Shown: one piece after another, positions 18,138 to 27,440 of the stretch
Layout: each line of letters opens with the position of its first letter
Numbering within the stretch: the first letter of the stretch is position 1
From: Micromonospora sp. FIMYZ51
GTDB taxonomy: Bacteria; Actinomycetota; Actinomycetes; Mycobacteriales; Micromonosporaceae
Direction of reading: 5' to 3'
Length of the DNA stretch: 64,000 bases
Assembly: GCF_038246755.1 (NCBI RefSeq)
Contig: NZ_CP134706.1
Span: forward strand, 372,001-436,000
Notes under the pieces: model-generated
Seen by the model: only the letters and a program-made list of their open reading frames with translations
Databases searched by the model: none
What the model was told of the DNA's origin: nothing
Position numbers and translations under genes: made by a program

Positions 18138-19085
18138 TCAGCGCGGGCTGGGCAGCGCGTCCGGAGAGGTGACCACGGTGGCGGCCAGGTGGGCGCGCTG
18201 GCTGCGCCGGGTACGCCGGGCCTGCCGCATGGCGTCGGTGGTGAAGACGATCAGAGCCATCCAGACCAGGGCGAAACCGGCCAGGCGGGTCGGTGGCATC
18301 GGCTCGTGGAAGATCAACACTCCGCAGCCGAGCTGGAGGATCGGTGCGACGTACTGGAGCATGCCCAGGGCACTCAGCGGCAGCCGGTTGGCGGCACCGG
18401 CAAAGAGCAGCAGCGGGATGGCGGTCAACGCGCCGGCCAGCACCAGCAGCGCGGTGTGCCCGGCGGACACGCTTCCGAAGGCCGCCGCGCCGGTGGTCGA
18501 GAGCCAGCCCAGGTACGCCAGCGCGGGCAGGGCCAGTACGGCCGACTCGACGAACAGGCCCTCTGCGGCGGGCAACCCGAGCTGCTTCTTCACCAGGCTG
18601 TAGCCACCGAAGCTGAACGCCAGGGTCAGCGCGAGGTACGGCAGCCGGCCGTAGTCGATGGTCAGCACGGCCACCGCAAGTGCGCCGATGCCCAGCGCGA
18701 CCCACTGCGCCGCACGCAGTCGCTCGCGTAGCACCAGCACCCCGAGCAGGACCACCACCAGTGGATTGATGAAGTACCCGAGGGCGGTCTCCACCACCCG
18801 GTCGGAGTTGACGCCGTGGATGTAGGTGAACCAGTTGATTCCGATCAGGGCGGCGGCGGTGCCGATCCCGGCCAGCGCCCGCGGCCGGCGCCCCAGCGCC
18901 CGCAGGAAACCGATGTTGCGCATCGCCCCGAGCAGCAGCGCCACGAACACCACGGACCAGACCACCCGGTGCGCCAGGATCTCCAGCGGACCGGCCGGGC
19001 GCAGCAGCTTGAAGTAGAGCGGGAAGAACCCCCACAGCAGGTACGCAGCGAGGCCGTAGAGGTATCCGAGGCGGAGCGGTGTCAC
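18138..19085 (-). CDS. rarD: EamA/RarD-family permease
   Basis: This 315-aa drug/metabolite-transporter-superfamily protein has ten hydrophobic segments in two EamA repeats. The opening GYLYGLAAYLLWGFFPLYFKLL and EILAHRVVWS are characteristic of RarD. Related proteins are called chloramphenicol-sensitive in annotation, but substrates are not established. It starts at GTG 19085, overlapping the stop of the acetyltransferase gene by 4 nt, so the two are one transcription unit. Confidence 0.88.
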   Translation of the reverse strand: MTPLRLGYLYGLAAYLLWGFFPLYFKLLRPAGPLEILAHRVVWSVVFVALLLGAMRNIGFLRALGRRPRALAGIGTAAALIGINWFTYIHGVNSDRVVETALGYFINPLVVVLLGVLVLRERLRAAQWVALGIGALAVAVLTIDYGRLPYLALTLAFSFGGYSLVKKQLGLPAAEGLFVESAVLALPALAYLGWLSTTGAAAFGSVSAGHTALLVLAGALTAIPLLLFAGAANRLPLSALGMLQYVAPILQLGCGVLIFHEPMPPTRLAGFALVWMALIVFTTDAMRQARRTRRSQRAHLAATVVTSPDALPSPR

Positions 19086-19579
19086 GGCTCCACGGTAAGG
19101 GGCCTGTCCGCCGGCCGATCCTTGCCGGTGAGCTGACTCACGGCCGGAATGCGCCGGTCAAGCTCCATCCAGTGCTCGGGTCGTACCGGCCCGAAGCCGA
19201 TCTTCTCGTACACCCCGTGCGCGTCGACGGTGGCCAGCAGCAGCCGGCGTACGCCCAACTCGGCCAGATGGTCGCGGACCGCGCCGGCCAGCCAGGTGCC
19301 CAGCCCGCGACCGCGCTCGGCCCGGTCGACGTAGACGTCGCAGAGGTAGCCGAAGGTGACGCCGTCGGTGATCATCCGGGCGACGGCGACCTGCCGTCCG
19401 TCGCCGGGGCGGTAGACGCCGAAGCCGATCGAGCCGGCGAACGAGCGCACCACCGTCTCGCGGTCCCGCCCTGCGGCCCAGTACGAGTCGGTGGCCAGCC
19501 AGGTGTGCACCAGGTCCAGGTCGAGCAGCTCCGGGTCGGTGCTGATCGTGTACCCGTCGTCGCGCCGCGCAGTGAACAC
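19082..19579 (-). CDS. GNAT-family N-acetyltransferase
   Basis: The 165-aa protein has the GNAT acetyl-CoA signature: the strand LCDVYVDRAERGRGLGTWL with the R/Q-x-x-G-x-G/A pyrophosphate loop as RGRGLG, followed by LATVDAHGVYEKIGF. The acceptor is unknown. I start it at GTG 19579 (VFTARRDDGY), because upstream codons run into the G/C-rich repeat; GTG 19603 is an alternative adding eight residues. It is translationally coupled to the RarD-like permease. Confidence 0.85.
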   Translation of the reverse strand: MFTARRDDGYTISTDPELLDLDLVHTWLATDSYWAAGRDRETVVRSFAGSIGFGVYRPGDGRQVAVARMITDGVTFGYLCDVYVDRAERGRGLGTWLAGAVRDHLAELGVRRLLLATVDAHGVYEKIGFGPVRPEHWMELDRRIPAVSQLTGKDRPADRPLTVEP

Positions 19580-19603
19580 GCCGCTGACCCTAACCCCTCC
19601 CAC

Positions 19604-19765
19604 CCACCCCCACCCTCACCCCCGCGCCCGCCCCCGCGCCCCACCCACCCCACCCACCCCCACCCCCGCGATCATGCACTTTTGGTCGTCGATATATACC
19701 TTTTGACAGCTTTTGCCGCGACGAAAAGTGCAAGATCGACGGGGTGAGGGGGTGGGGGTGGGGGG
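19604..19765. repeat. Large palindromic intergenic element
   Basis: A C-rich run (ACCCACCCC repeats, 19604-19668) and a G-rich run (about 19740-19765) flank an AT-rich core. The core is bounded by TGCACTTTT (19675-19683) and AAAAGTGCA (19724-19732), with GATC just outside each arm. The whole block could fold into one hairpin, and the base composition differs sharply from its neighbours. It separates the holin-like gene from the acetyltransferase operon and may end transcription. Confidence 0.7.
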
Positions 19766-20152
19766 TCAGTCGCGGTCGAGGATGGCGCCGAGGATCCAGG
19801 TGACGATGCCGACGAAGAGCGCGCCCAGCACGGCGGCCGGCCAGAAGCCGTCCACGTCGAACGGCAGCCCCACCTGGTCGGCGATCCAGCCGGTGAGCAG
19901 GAAGAGCAGGCCGTTGACCACAAGCGCGATCAGGCCCAGGGTGAGCAGGTAGAAACCGCAGCCGACGGTCTTGATGATCGGCTGGAGCACTCCGTTGACC
20001 ACGCCGAAGATGATCGCGACGAGGACCAGCGTCAGCACCGTCTCGCTTACCGACTCGGTATCCAGCGAGATGCCGGGAATGACAAGTGTGGCCAGCCAGA
20101 AGGCGACCGCCGTGGCACCGATCCGGATCAATAGACCTTTCATGAAACCCAT
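19766..20152 (-). CDS. Phage-holin-family (superfamily IV) small membrane protein
   Basis: This 128-aa protein has four hydrophobic helices, with family features NGVLQPIIKTVGCGFYLLTLGL and a short polar C-terminus. Such chromosomal proteins share the Phage_holin_4_2 fold but are widespread in actinomycetes outside prophages, and their role is unknown. I chose ATG 20152 (MGFMKGLLIR) to match the usual family N-terminus; ATG 20161 is also in frame. No phage gene lies nearby. Confidence 0.8.
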   Translation of the reverse strand: MGFMKGLLIRIGATAVAFWLATLVIPGISLDTESVSETVLTLVLVAIIFGVVNGVLQPIIKTVGCGFYLLTLGLIALVVNGLLFLLTGWIADQVGLPFDVDGFWPAAVLGALFVGIVTWILGAILDRD

Positions 20153-20206
20153 GGCGGGCATGGTGCCATGGCCGACCGGCGGGCGGAACCCGCGAGATAA
20201 ACGAGG

Positions 20207-22036
20207 TCAGGCCCGGGACGGGCGGCCGACCAACTGGGCCTCGATGGGCGTGCCGGCGAGCACCGCCCAGCGCAGGGCGCGCCGATTCACCACGGCCACC
20301 ATGTCGTGCCGGATTCGGGTCAGCCACTGCGCGGACTCGCCGAGGCCCAGCGCGGCACCGGCGACGGCCGCCTCCGCCTGACTCAACGGCTGGAGTACCG
20401 CCAGGTCGGCCCGGCCCAGCGCGTCCGCGTCGGTCGGGGTGAGCTCGTCGCGTACCAGCAACGTGGTCTGCCACGCCACGCCCGGTCGCGGGCCGCTGGG
20501 TGGCGGCGCGTCCAGCACCACGAGCACCGGAGCCAGCGGCGTCGCCGGCTCACCCGGCACCGGCCGACCCGGCGGGACCAGCGGGATCGCCGTGCCCGGC
20601 AGACTCACCGCACGCACGAACGGTTCCCAGGCGCGCGGCCGGATGGTCTGCACGACCACCCGGGCGCCGAGTGCCAACGCGCGCATGGCGAGCAGCTGAG
20701 CGGCGGGTAGCCCGCCGACGAGCATCACCCGCGTGCCGGTCGGCCGGAACAGCCGGAGGGTCACCGCGTCGCCGTGTCGGTTGGCACCCACCATGAGCCC
20801 GGCCGAGCCGTACGGCAGCATCAGCTCGGCCGGGCCGGCGATCGGACTCGCCCCGGGCGCGGCCAGCGGCAGGGTGGCCGCGAGACCGGCCAACTGGGCG
20901 CCGTCGAGTCGCTCCACCGCACCGCCGCCGGCCGCGACCACGCGGCGCAACGCCTGAGCGGCAGCGGACAGCTCCGCGGCGGTGACCGCGCTGAGGCGTA
21001 CGGCCAGCCCGGTCGCCGCCGACCGACCGGCCTCGGCGTGCAGCGACACAGTGGTCACGGTTGCCGGCAAGGTCAGCAACTGGGGCACCAGCCGGGGTGC
21101 GGCTTCCGCCGCCGGCCACCTGAGCAGCCGGAAGGTGCTCTGCAACAGCCCGCCGGATCGGACGGCCTGCCAGGATTCGCGCACTTCCCGCCCGTCGTGG
21201 TGGGCCAGCTCGGCGAGGATCCGCAGCGCCGGCTCCCCGCCCAGGGGCCGGACGGCCACCGGCGCCAGCCGCCGGACGAGCCGGCGCACCGTGCCGGTGA
21301 GGACCTGTCGCAGCGCCTCGTCCGGCCAGCCCTCCGCCCGGGACACGCGTACGGCCAGCACCGCCTGTTCCCAGCCGGCCAGGCGCCCGTCGGTGAGCTG
21401 CCGGTACGAGGTGGCCGCCGGGCCACCGCCGAGACCGACCGCCGGGGCCGCCGCACCGGCCAGCACCAACTGGATTCGTACCACCGGCACCGGCTCGGTG
21501 CTCGCCGGCAACAGGGATGCCGGGGCCGGTAGCTGTTTCGCGCCGTCGCCGAGCAGGTCGGCCGGGTCGCCGATCTCCAGCAGGGCGACCAGGCCATCCG
21601 GGTCGTCCAACAGCACCGCCGGGGTCCCGGCCAACTCGACCGGACGCAGCGTGCTGCCCGGGTGCACCAGATCGAGCAGCGCCGTCCCGCCGGCAGCCGC
21701 AGCGATCGCGCGACGACGGGCCAGGTAACCCAGGCCGATGCCGAGCCACTCGTAGAGCCAGCGCTGCCGAACCCGGTACCAGGCCAGGACGAGCAGCGCC
21801 GCCGCCAACAGCACCGCCGCCACCATCGGCAGCGCACCCCGGCCGAGTGCGGCGACGAGCACGGCCACCGCCACCTGGGCGGTCGCGACCTGCCCGGCCC
21901 TCGGCCGACGGGTCGGCCACCGATCGTCCGGCCGCCACTGGGTTGCCCGGATGCGACGCTGCGGCACCGGGGGCGAGTCGTGCGGTGGCGTGGCCGGGGC
22001 GGGTGCCGGGCGGGTCGCAGTGTCGGTCGTCGTCAC
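20207..22036 (-). CDS. eccE: Type VII secretion protein EccE
   Basis: The 609-aa protein has two hydrophobic helices near the N-terminus (VATAQVAVAVLVAALG and LPMVAAVLLAAALLVLAWY, about residues 48-88). A large cytosolic EccE domain with YEWLGIGLGYLARRR follows. EccE is a peripheral core component of actinobacterial ESX/type VII secretion. Two WXG100 substrates and a mycosin lie beside it, on the opposite strand and the same strand respectively. The ATP-driven EccC and the EccB/EccD channel parts are not in this window. Confidence 0.85.
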   Translation of the reverse strand: MTTTDTATRPAPAPATPPHDSPPVPQRRIRATQWRPDDRWPTRRPRAGQVATAQVAVAVLVAALGRGALPMVAAVLLAAALLVLAWYRVRQRWLYEWLGIGLGYLARRRAIAAAAGGTALLDLVHPGSTLRPVELAGTPAVLLDDPDGLVALLEIGDPADLLGDGAKQLPAPASLLPASTEPVPVVRIQLVLAGAAAPAVGLGGGPAATSYRQLTDGRLAGWEQAVLAVRVSRAEGWPDEALRQVLTGTVRRLVRRLAPVAVRPLGGEPALRILAELAHHDGREVRESWQAVRSGGLLQSTFRLLRWPAAEAAPRLVPQLLTLPATVTTVSLHAEAGRSAATGLAVRLSAVTAAELSAAAQALRRVVAAGGGAVERLDGAQLAGLAATLPLAAPGASPIAGPAELMLPYGSAGLMVGANRHGDAVTLRLFRPTGTRVMLVGGLPAAQLLAMRALALGARVVVQTIRPRAWEPFVRAVSLPGTAIPLVPPGRPVPGEPATPLAPVLVVLDAPPPSGPRPGVAWQTTLLVRDELTPTDADALGRADLAVLQPLSQAEAAVAGAALGLGESAQWLTRIRHDMVAVVNRRALRWAVLAGTPIEAQLVGRPSRA

Positions 22037-22279
22037 CGCTCCTCCTCGCCCCGATCACCCGCCGCGACTGTGCTGCCGCACATGGTAGCGGTCGGATCCG
22101 GGGGTGCGTTGTCCACAGGGGAACACGGAGGGGTAGCAGAAACGCGATTGCGCCGCTACCGTCAGCGACGAGTTTCTCGTTGGCCCGTCCCCACGTCGCG
22201 CGCTTGTCCTCCGGCGTCGTGGGTGGTGCATCCCCCACCGCAGGGCCAGCCACGACCGAGGAGACGAGGTGACGTCGGG

Positions 22280-22600
22280 GTGTCCCAGACCCAGGCAGAA
22301 GCTGCGGTGATGCAGCAGACCGCGGTGAAGTTCGAGCAGACGGACCAGTCGTTGCAGTCGATGCTCAGCGGATTGTTGGCCCAGCTGGAGGTCCTCCAGC
22401 AGGCCTGGCGCGGAGCGGGCGGCCGATCGTTCGAGCAGGTCAAACAGCAGTGGGCACAGGACCAGACCAGCCTTCAGCAGGCGCTGCGGGAGACCGCTGG
22501 CGCGATCCGGACCGCTGGCGCCCACTACGACGCGTCCGACAGCGAGGCGGCCACCCGGGTGTCCGCCACCAACCGCGGCGGCATCCAGCTGCCGCTCTAG
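22280..22600 (+). CDS. WXG100-family type VII secretion substrate (EsxB-like)
   Basis: The 106-aa helical-hairpin protein carries the W-x-G turn in QQAWRGAGG near the middle, typical of WXG100 proteins that are exported as dimers by ESX systems. The GTG at 22280 was chosen by family length; GAGG lies 10 nt upstream. It is followed at 25 nt by a second WXG100 gene, the normal paired arrangement. Confidence 0.85.
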   Translation: MSQTQAEAAVMQQTAVKFEQTDQSLQSMLSGLLAQLEVLQQAWRGAGGRSFEQVKQQWAQDQTSLQQALRETAGAIRTAGAHYDASDSEAATRVSATNRGGIQLPL

Positions 22601-22625
22601 ACCACGATTGAGGGGGAGACCTCCG

Positions 22626-22919
22626 ATGGAGCACGGTGTGCTGGTCGTCAACTTCGCCGCGTTGCAGCAGGCCAGCGCGGACATTCAGCGGGCGTTGAAC
22701 ACGCTCGACTCGCAGCTTGGCCAGTTGGAACGGGATGCCGCTCCGCTGGTGGCCTCCTGGTCCGGCGAGGCGCAGCAGGCGTACGAGCAGCGGCAGGCCC
22801 GTTGGCGTAACGCCTCGCAGGATCTCCAGGTGATGTTGCGCGACATCAAGCTGGCGGTGGACGAGTCCGCAGCCGACTACCTCGACACCGAGAAGAAGAA
22901 CGTCGGCCTGTTCCAGTGA
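22626..22919 (+). CDS. WXG100-family type VII secretion substrate (EsxA-like)
   Basis: This 97-aa WXG100 protein shows the W-S-G turn in VASWSGEAQQAY. Its C-terminal YLDTE matches the general type VII export signal Y-x3-D/E. It should form a heterodimer with the product of the preceding gene. GGGGGAGA stands before the ATG at 22626, and a perfect hairpin starts 2 nt after the stop. Confidence 0.9.
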   Translation: MEHGVLVVNFAALQQASADIQRALNTLDSQLGQLERDAAPLVASWSGEAQQAYEQRQARWRNASQDLQVMLRDIKLAVDESAADYLDTEKKNVGLFQ

Positions 22920-22920
22920 G

Positions 22921-22950
22921 CTGACGCCGGCCGCCCCCGGCCGGCGTCAG
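22921..22950. terminator. Bidirectional hairpin between the WXG100 pair and mycP
   Basis: A perfect 13-bp stem, CTGACGCCGGCCG (22921-22933) and CGGCCGGCGTCAG (22938-22950), has a CCCC loop. It separates the converging esx and mycosin genes. Confidence 0.8.
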
Positions 22951-23004
22951 TCCACCGCCCCATCGAGCCGGTCACCCTGGTCGGTCTGCGCGGTGCCGGT
23001 CTGC

Positions 23005-24234
23005 TCAGCGTGGGTCGGCGGGGCGCCAGCGGCGGCGGGCACCGGCGGGCACCACCACGGCCGCCAGCGCGATACCGGCCGCCACCAGCACACCGGCGAC
23101 GGCCAGCCAGACCGCGCGCTGCCGGGCGTCGACCCGCCGGGCCTGCTGCGCGAGCAGCGCCGGATCGGCCCGGTCGTCGGCGAGTACGGTCACCGGTCCG
23201 GCCGGCTTCGGCACGCCGCTGGCCTCGGTGACCGCCCGGTACGGATTCAGTACGCCCGCGCCGTACCCGCCGTCCGGTGCCGGGTCGGTGGTCGCGACGA
23301 TCCGGGCGGCCACCTCCGTGGCGGTCAGCTCCGGACGGTACTGACGCAGCAGTGCCGCGGTCGCGGCGACGAAGGGCGCGGCGTAGCTGGTTCCCTCGGC
23401 CTGGTGGTGGCCCCGCCCCGGAGCCGCGATCAGCACGTCGGTGCCGGGGGCGACCAGGTCGAGATAGGAGCCGGCCTGGGAGAAGGCCGCCCGCATCCCG
23501 TCCGCGCCCACCGCACCGACCCCGAGCACCCCGTCGTACGCGGCCGGATAGGGGCGCGGATCCCCGTTGCCGTGCAGGTTGCCGGCGGCGGCGACCACCA
23601 CCACGTCCCGCGCGACCGCGTCGGCGACCGCCGCCCGTACCGCGGGATGATCGGCGTACAGCACGACGGAAAGGTTGAGCACGTCGGCGCCGTTCTCCAC
23701 CGCCCAGCGGATCGCCTGGGCGAGGTCGTCCGGGCCGACCGTACGCCCCGAACCCCGGCCGTCCACGACCTGTTGCTCACTGACGCGCACCGGCAGGATC
23801 CGGGCATCCGGGGCCAGTCCACGGAAGGCGATGCCGTCGCGCGGTACGGCGGCGATGATGCTCGCCACCCCGGTGCCGTGGCCGACACAGTCCAGGGTCC
23901 CGTCGCCGCCCGGGTCGAGCAGGTCGGTGCCGGTCAACACGCGCCCGGCGAGCTGTGGGTGCCGCCGGTCCACGCCAGAGTCGACCACCGCCACGGTCAC
24001 TCCCGCTCCGGTCGCCAGGGGGGCCAGCCGCTCCGGGGCGTACCGCTGCTGGGGCCATGGGACGGCGGCGACCGGCCGGACCGGGGCGGGTGGTGACGAC
24101 GCGCAGTGCGGGCTGCTCTGCATACCGGCCAGCTGGATCGACCCGCTGAGCTGAATCGGCCCGCTGGTTGTCGGGCCGGCGAGTAGGGCGGCGGCCAGAC
24201 CCACGAGAAGCAGGCGAGCGCTGCACCGGGACAT
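23005..24234 (-). CDS. mycP: Type VII secretion-associated serine protease mycosin
   Basis: Mycosins are membrane-anchored subtilisin-like proteases that stabilise and regulate the ESX machine. The 409-aa product has a signal peptide, the catalytic triad D85 (VVDSGVD), H119 (GHGTGVAS) and S283 (GTSYAAP), the oxyanion Asn in AAAGN, and a C-terminal transmembrane helix (VWLAVAGVLVAAGIALAAVVV) followed by a basic tail. The ATG at 24234 has GGAGG 6 nt upstream; a longer frame exists but lacks a binding site. It is divergent from the SseB-domain gene. Confidence 0.92.
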   Translation of the reverse strand: MSRCSARLLLVGLAAALLAGPTTSGPIQLSGSIQLAGMQSSPHCASSPPAPVRPVAAVPWPQQRYAPERLAPLATGAGVTVAVVDSGVDRRHPQLAGRVLTGTDLLDPGGDGTLDCVGHGTGVASIIAAVPRDGIAFRGLAPDARILPVRVSEQQVVDGRGSGRTVGPDDLAQAIRWAVENGADVLNLSVVLYADHPAVRAAVADAVARDVVVVAAAGNLHGNGDPRPYPAAYDGVLGVGAVGADGMRAAFSQAGSYLDLVAPGTDVLIAAPGRGHHQAEGTSYAAPFVAATAALLRQYRPELTATEVAARIVATTDPAPDGGYGAGVLNPYRAVTEASGVPKPAGPVTVLADDRADPALLAQQARRVDARQRAVWLAVAGVLVAAGIALAAVVVPAGARRRWRPADPR

Positions 24235-24386
24235 CGACCACCTCCGTATCGTGGCGACACCGGAACGGAATGTTATCTCCTCCCGGTTCACCTGGCGTGC
24301 CGCAGCCGGGGTGACATCGTGATCTTGAAGTCACCTTGTAGGTTGTAACCGATACCTATGGCCTGTGCCCGGGAGGAGGGGTGGCC

Positions 24387-27300
24387 GTGACCGACTGGGA
24401 GCCGGCCACCGAGGCCGAGGCGGCAATGCGGGACGCGCTGCGCAGCAACGACCAGCAGCTTTACTTCCGCATCCTGTCCCGCGTCGAGTTGCTGTTGCCG
24501 ATCTCGACCCAGGCGACGGCCGGTCACGCACCGGCGGGTTGGGGCACCTGGACCACCGGTGGTCGCACCCACGTACTGGCCTTCACCTCCATCGAGGCGA
24601 TCCGGGCCTGCCTCGGTGAGCACGCCGTGCCCAACCGTCGCATCGGCTACCCGGAGTTGGCGACGAACTGGCCGAATCACGAATGGTGGTTGGCGGTAAA
24701 TCCCGGCCTGCCGATCGAGGGCTACCTACCTGCCTGGTACGTCTCCCAACTGTCCCGTGGCGACGTCCGGCTGCCCGGCCGGACGGTGGGTGCCCGAGCC
24801 CGGCTGGAACGCGTCGAGGCGCTGAACCGCTCGCGTGAGGCCGGTCCGGCGGCCAGCGTCGCCCCGGCCACCCCCACCCCGGCCGCCCCGACCCCGCCGC
24901 CGGCCCGACGACCGGCCGACGTCGGCCCGAGTCCCGCCCCGCCGCCGGTGGTCCCTGCGGCCTTTCACCTGCCCGAGGTGCCGGTAACGCCGAGCACGCT
25001 CGGCGTTCCCCACCGGGGGCGCCCCGCCGGCTCGGCACCGGAGCACCCGGACGGCAACCGGATCGCGCCGGATGGTCCGCGACCGACTGGCGGCAGCCGA
25101 CCGGCTGCGTTCGGTGGCGAACGGCCGGAGGCCGCGGCACCGGCTCGACCTGCCGGCCTGGGCCCATCGCTCGGCGGTGTCCGGCCGGACGGCCCCGGCA
25201 AGGTACCGCCGCGTCGACCGATGCCGTTCCGTACCGAGGAGGTCGGCGCTCCGGAGCGGGGCTGGCCGGCGGCTCCCGAAAGGCCCGGACCGGCGACCAA
25301 CGGCCGTCCCACCGAACCCGGCGTCGATCAGCCGAGCCGGCGGTCGTTCTTCGAACCGGCGGCCGAGCGGCCGGCCTCCCGTAGCGACCGGCTGGCTGAT
25401 CGAGCCACCCCGCCGTCCCGATTCGGCCGGGGCGGGCAGCCGTTTCCCCGGCGTGGCCCGGCTGCCAAACCGGCCGGCGCGGGTGACCCGCGAGCCTTCG
25501 TCTTCACCGACGACGACCGGCCGGTCGATGACCGTTCGGCGGGCGCGGCGCGGCCGGGCTCGGGCGGGGAGGCGACTCAGCCGCTGCCATCGCAGGATGC
25601 CTCGTCGTCGGATCCGACCCGCCCGCTGGGACTGGCCGGCCGGATGGCCCCGCCTGGTATGGACCGTGCCGACACGGAGGCCACCCAGGCGCTGCCCCGC
25701 CGCCGACCAACGGAGGACGCGGCGCAAGCGCCGCCGTCGATCGCGGAGCCGGTCTCCGGCCCGCCCGCAACGCGGCGCGGTTTCACGCCGATCGTCATCG
25801 AGGGCACCATCATCGAGGCCCGGGACCTGAGCACGGCACCGAGCACTGAGGAGCGCAGCCACCCGTCCGCCGGAGAAAGCCCGACGGCCCGACCCGAGGC
25901 CGAGCGGACCATGCCGGGCCCGAGGGTCGAGCCGGAGCCGACGGTGCCGCTTACGCCGGAGCCGACGGCCGATGCGCAGGCGGAGCCGACCGCACCGATC
26001 TTCCCGGTGGCAGCCGAGCCGACCGCACCGATCTTCCCGGTGGCAGCCGAGCCGACCGCACCGATCTTCCCGGTGGCAGCCGAGCCGACCGCACCGATCT
26101 TCCCGGTGGCAGCCGAGCCGACCGCACCGATCTTCCCGGTGGCAGCCGAGCCGACCGCGCGGATTTCCCCGGTGGCAGCCGAGCCGACCGCGCCGATCTC
26201 CCAGGTGCCAACTCAGCCGGTGGCGGCGGAGCCGACCGAGCCGATCTCCCAGGTGCCAACTCAGCCGGTGGCGGCGGAGCCGACCGAGCCGATCTTCCCG
26301 GTGGCAGCCGAGCCGCTGGCCGGTGCGCGAGCGGAGCCGACGGTGCCGGTCGCGCCGGAGCCGGTCGCCGCCGGGCAGGCTGAGTCGACGGTGCCGACTC
26401 AGCCGGTGGCGGCGGAGCCGACGGTGTCGACTCAGCCGGTGGCGGCGGAGCCCACGGTTGTCGTTGCCGAGTTCCAGCCGGCCAACGGGGTGGAAGAGGA
26501 ACTGCTCAGCGCGGCGGACGCCGGCAACACCGACACGTTCCTGTCCACCCTGCTGCTGGCCCGGGTCCTGATGCCGGTGGCCGCTGACTCCGCGCCGGGC
26601 AGCCGGCCCGGCGAGCCGGGCTTCGTCTGGCCGGCCGTGCAACTGGACGGCCAGACCTTCGTCCTCGGCTACACCTCGCCGCAGCGTTTCGCCGACCACA
26701 CCGACCCGGCGGCCGACACGATCCAGGTTCGCTTCGTCCAGTTGATCCGTCAATGGCCCGACCCGTCGTGGTCGTTCGCGGTCAATCCTGGTACGCCGGT
26801 CGGCGCGAAGCTGCCCGGTGAGCAGATCGTCGGGCTGGCCAACTGGGCGACCGAGTTGGGCCTGGGCGACGACCCCGAGAACGAGCCCGAGCCGAGCGCC
26901 GAGCCGCCCGCGCCGTCCATCGGGCAACGAAAAGCCACCACCGCCGCCGACCCCGCGCGGCCGATCGTGATGCAGAAGGCGATCGCGCCGAGCCAACTCG
27001 GCTACTACCTGGAACGCGGCTACGACCGGGTCTCCGGTTTCGTGCACCGGGCGACCGAGTTGGCTCACCTCACCACTCCGGCCCAGCTGTACCGTGCGCT
27101 CGGCCTGCACCACCCGGAGTCACCGTTCGACCCGGGCGCCGACGAGATCTACGTGCTGCGCTGGCCGGCATACCGACCGAGCCTCTACCGGATCCCGTAC
27201 GGCGGGCAGAACGAGGCCGCCATGCGGGCCATGGAGGGCTGGGTCATCGAACGCCCGCCGTTCCGGGGCAACGGCTTCGCCCCGGGCGAGAGCAGCGATG

Positions 27301-27440
27301 TCCTGGCCGAGTTCAAGGTGGACAGCGTCCGGCTGCCGCACGGGGCACAGCTGCTGCGCCTCGGCGCGGACGGCACCGAACGCCTGGTGGCCGTCCTCGA
27401 CGCGGACACCCTCTCCTGGCAACGGGTCGGTGAGCAGTGA
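24387..27440 (+). CDS. Very long SseB-domain protein with repeat linker, T7SS-linked
   Basis: The 1017-aa product has an SseB-like domain at about residues 1-135 and a disordered Pro/Ala/Arg-rich linker of more than 500 residues with an 11-aa repeat (TAPIFPVAAEP). A second SseB-like domain follows at about 695-830, then a distinct C-terminal domain at about 865-1017 beginning QLGYYLERGYDRVSG. SseB domains occur in enhanced-serine-sensitivity and T7SS-linked proteins; their role is unclear. I chose GTG 24387 because GGAGG is 7 nt upstream (GTG 24381 is only 1 nt away). It overlaps the next small gene by 1 nt. The C-terminal domain is unassigned; an effector role is a guess. Confidence 0.8.
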   Translation: MTDWEPATEAEAAMRDALRSNDQQLYFRILSRVELLLPISTQATAGHAPAGWGTWTTGGRTHVLAFTSIEAIRACLGEHAVPNRRIGYPELATNWPNHEWWLAVNPGLPIEGYLPAWYVSQLSRGDVRLPGRTVGARARLERVEALNRSREAGPAASVAPATPTPAAPTPPPARRPADVGPSPAPPPVVPAAFHLPEVPVTPSTLGVPHRGRPAGSAPEHPDGNRIAPDGPRPTGGSRPAAFGGERPEAAAPARPAGLGPSLGGVRPDGPGKVPPRRPMPFRTEEVGAPERGWPAAPERPGPATNGRPTEPGVDQPSRRSFFEPAAERPASRSDRLADRATPPSRFGRGGQPFPRRGPAAKPAGAGDPRAFVFTDDDRPVDDRSAGAARPGSGGEATQPLPSQDASSSDPTRPLGLAGRMAPPGMDRADTEATQALPRRRPTEDAAQAPPSIAEPVSGPPATRRGFTPIVIEGTIIEARDLSTAPSTEERSHPSAGESPTARPEAERTMPGPRVEPEPTVPLTPEPTADAQAEPTAPIFPVAAEPTAPIFPVAAEPTAPIFPVAAEPTAPIFPVAAEPTAPIFPVAAEPTARISPVAAEPTAPISQVPTQPVAAEPTEPISQVPTQPVAAEPTEPIFPVAAEPLAGARAEPTVPVAPEPVAAGQAESTVPTQPVAAEPTVSTQPVAAEPTVVVAEFQPANGVEEELLSAADAGNTDTFLSTLLLARVLMPVAADSAPGSRPGEPGFVWPAVQLDGQTFVLGYTSPQRFADHTDPAADTIQVRFVQLIRQWPDPSWSFAVNPGTPVGAKLPGEQIVGLANWATELGLGDDPENEPEPSAEPPAPSIGQRKATTAADPARPIVMQKAIAPSQLGYYLERGYDRVSGFVHRATELAHLTTPAQLYRALGLHHPESPFDPGADEIYVLRWPAYRPSLYRIPYGGQNEAAMRAMEGWVIERPPFRGNGFAPGESSDVLAEFKVDSVRLPHGAQLLRLGADGTERLVAVLDADTLSWQRVGEQ
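25984..26315 (+). repeat. In-frame 33-bp minisatellite in the SseB-domain gene
   Basis: Five nearly identical 33-bp units encode TAPIFPVAAEP. They are followed by diverged units (TARISPVAAEP, then 16-residue forms with ISQVPTQPVAAEP). The near-perfect nucleotide identity of the first units indicates recent slippage or unequal crossing-over. Length variation between strains is expected. Confidence 0.9.
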
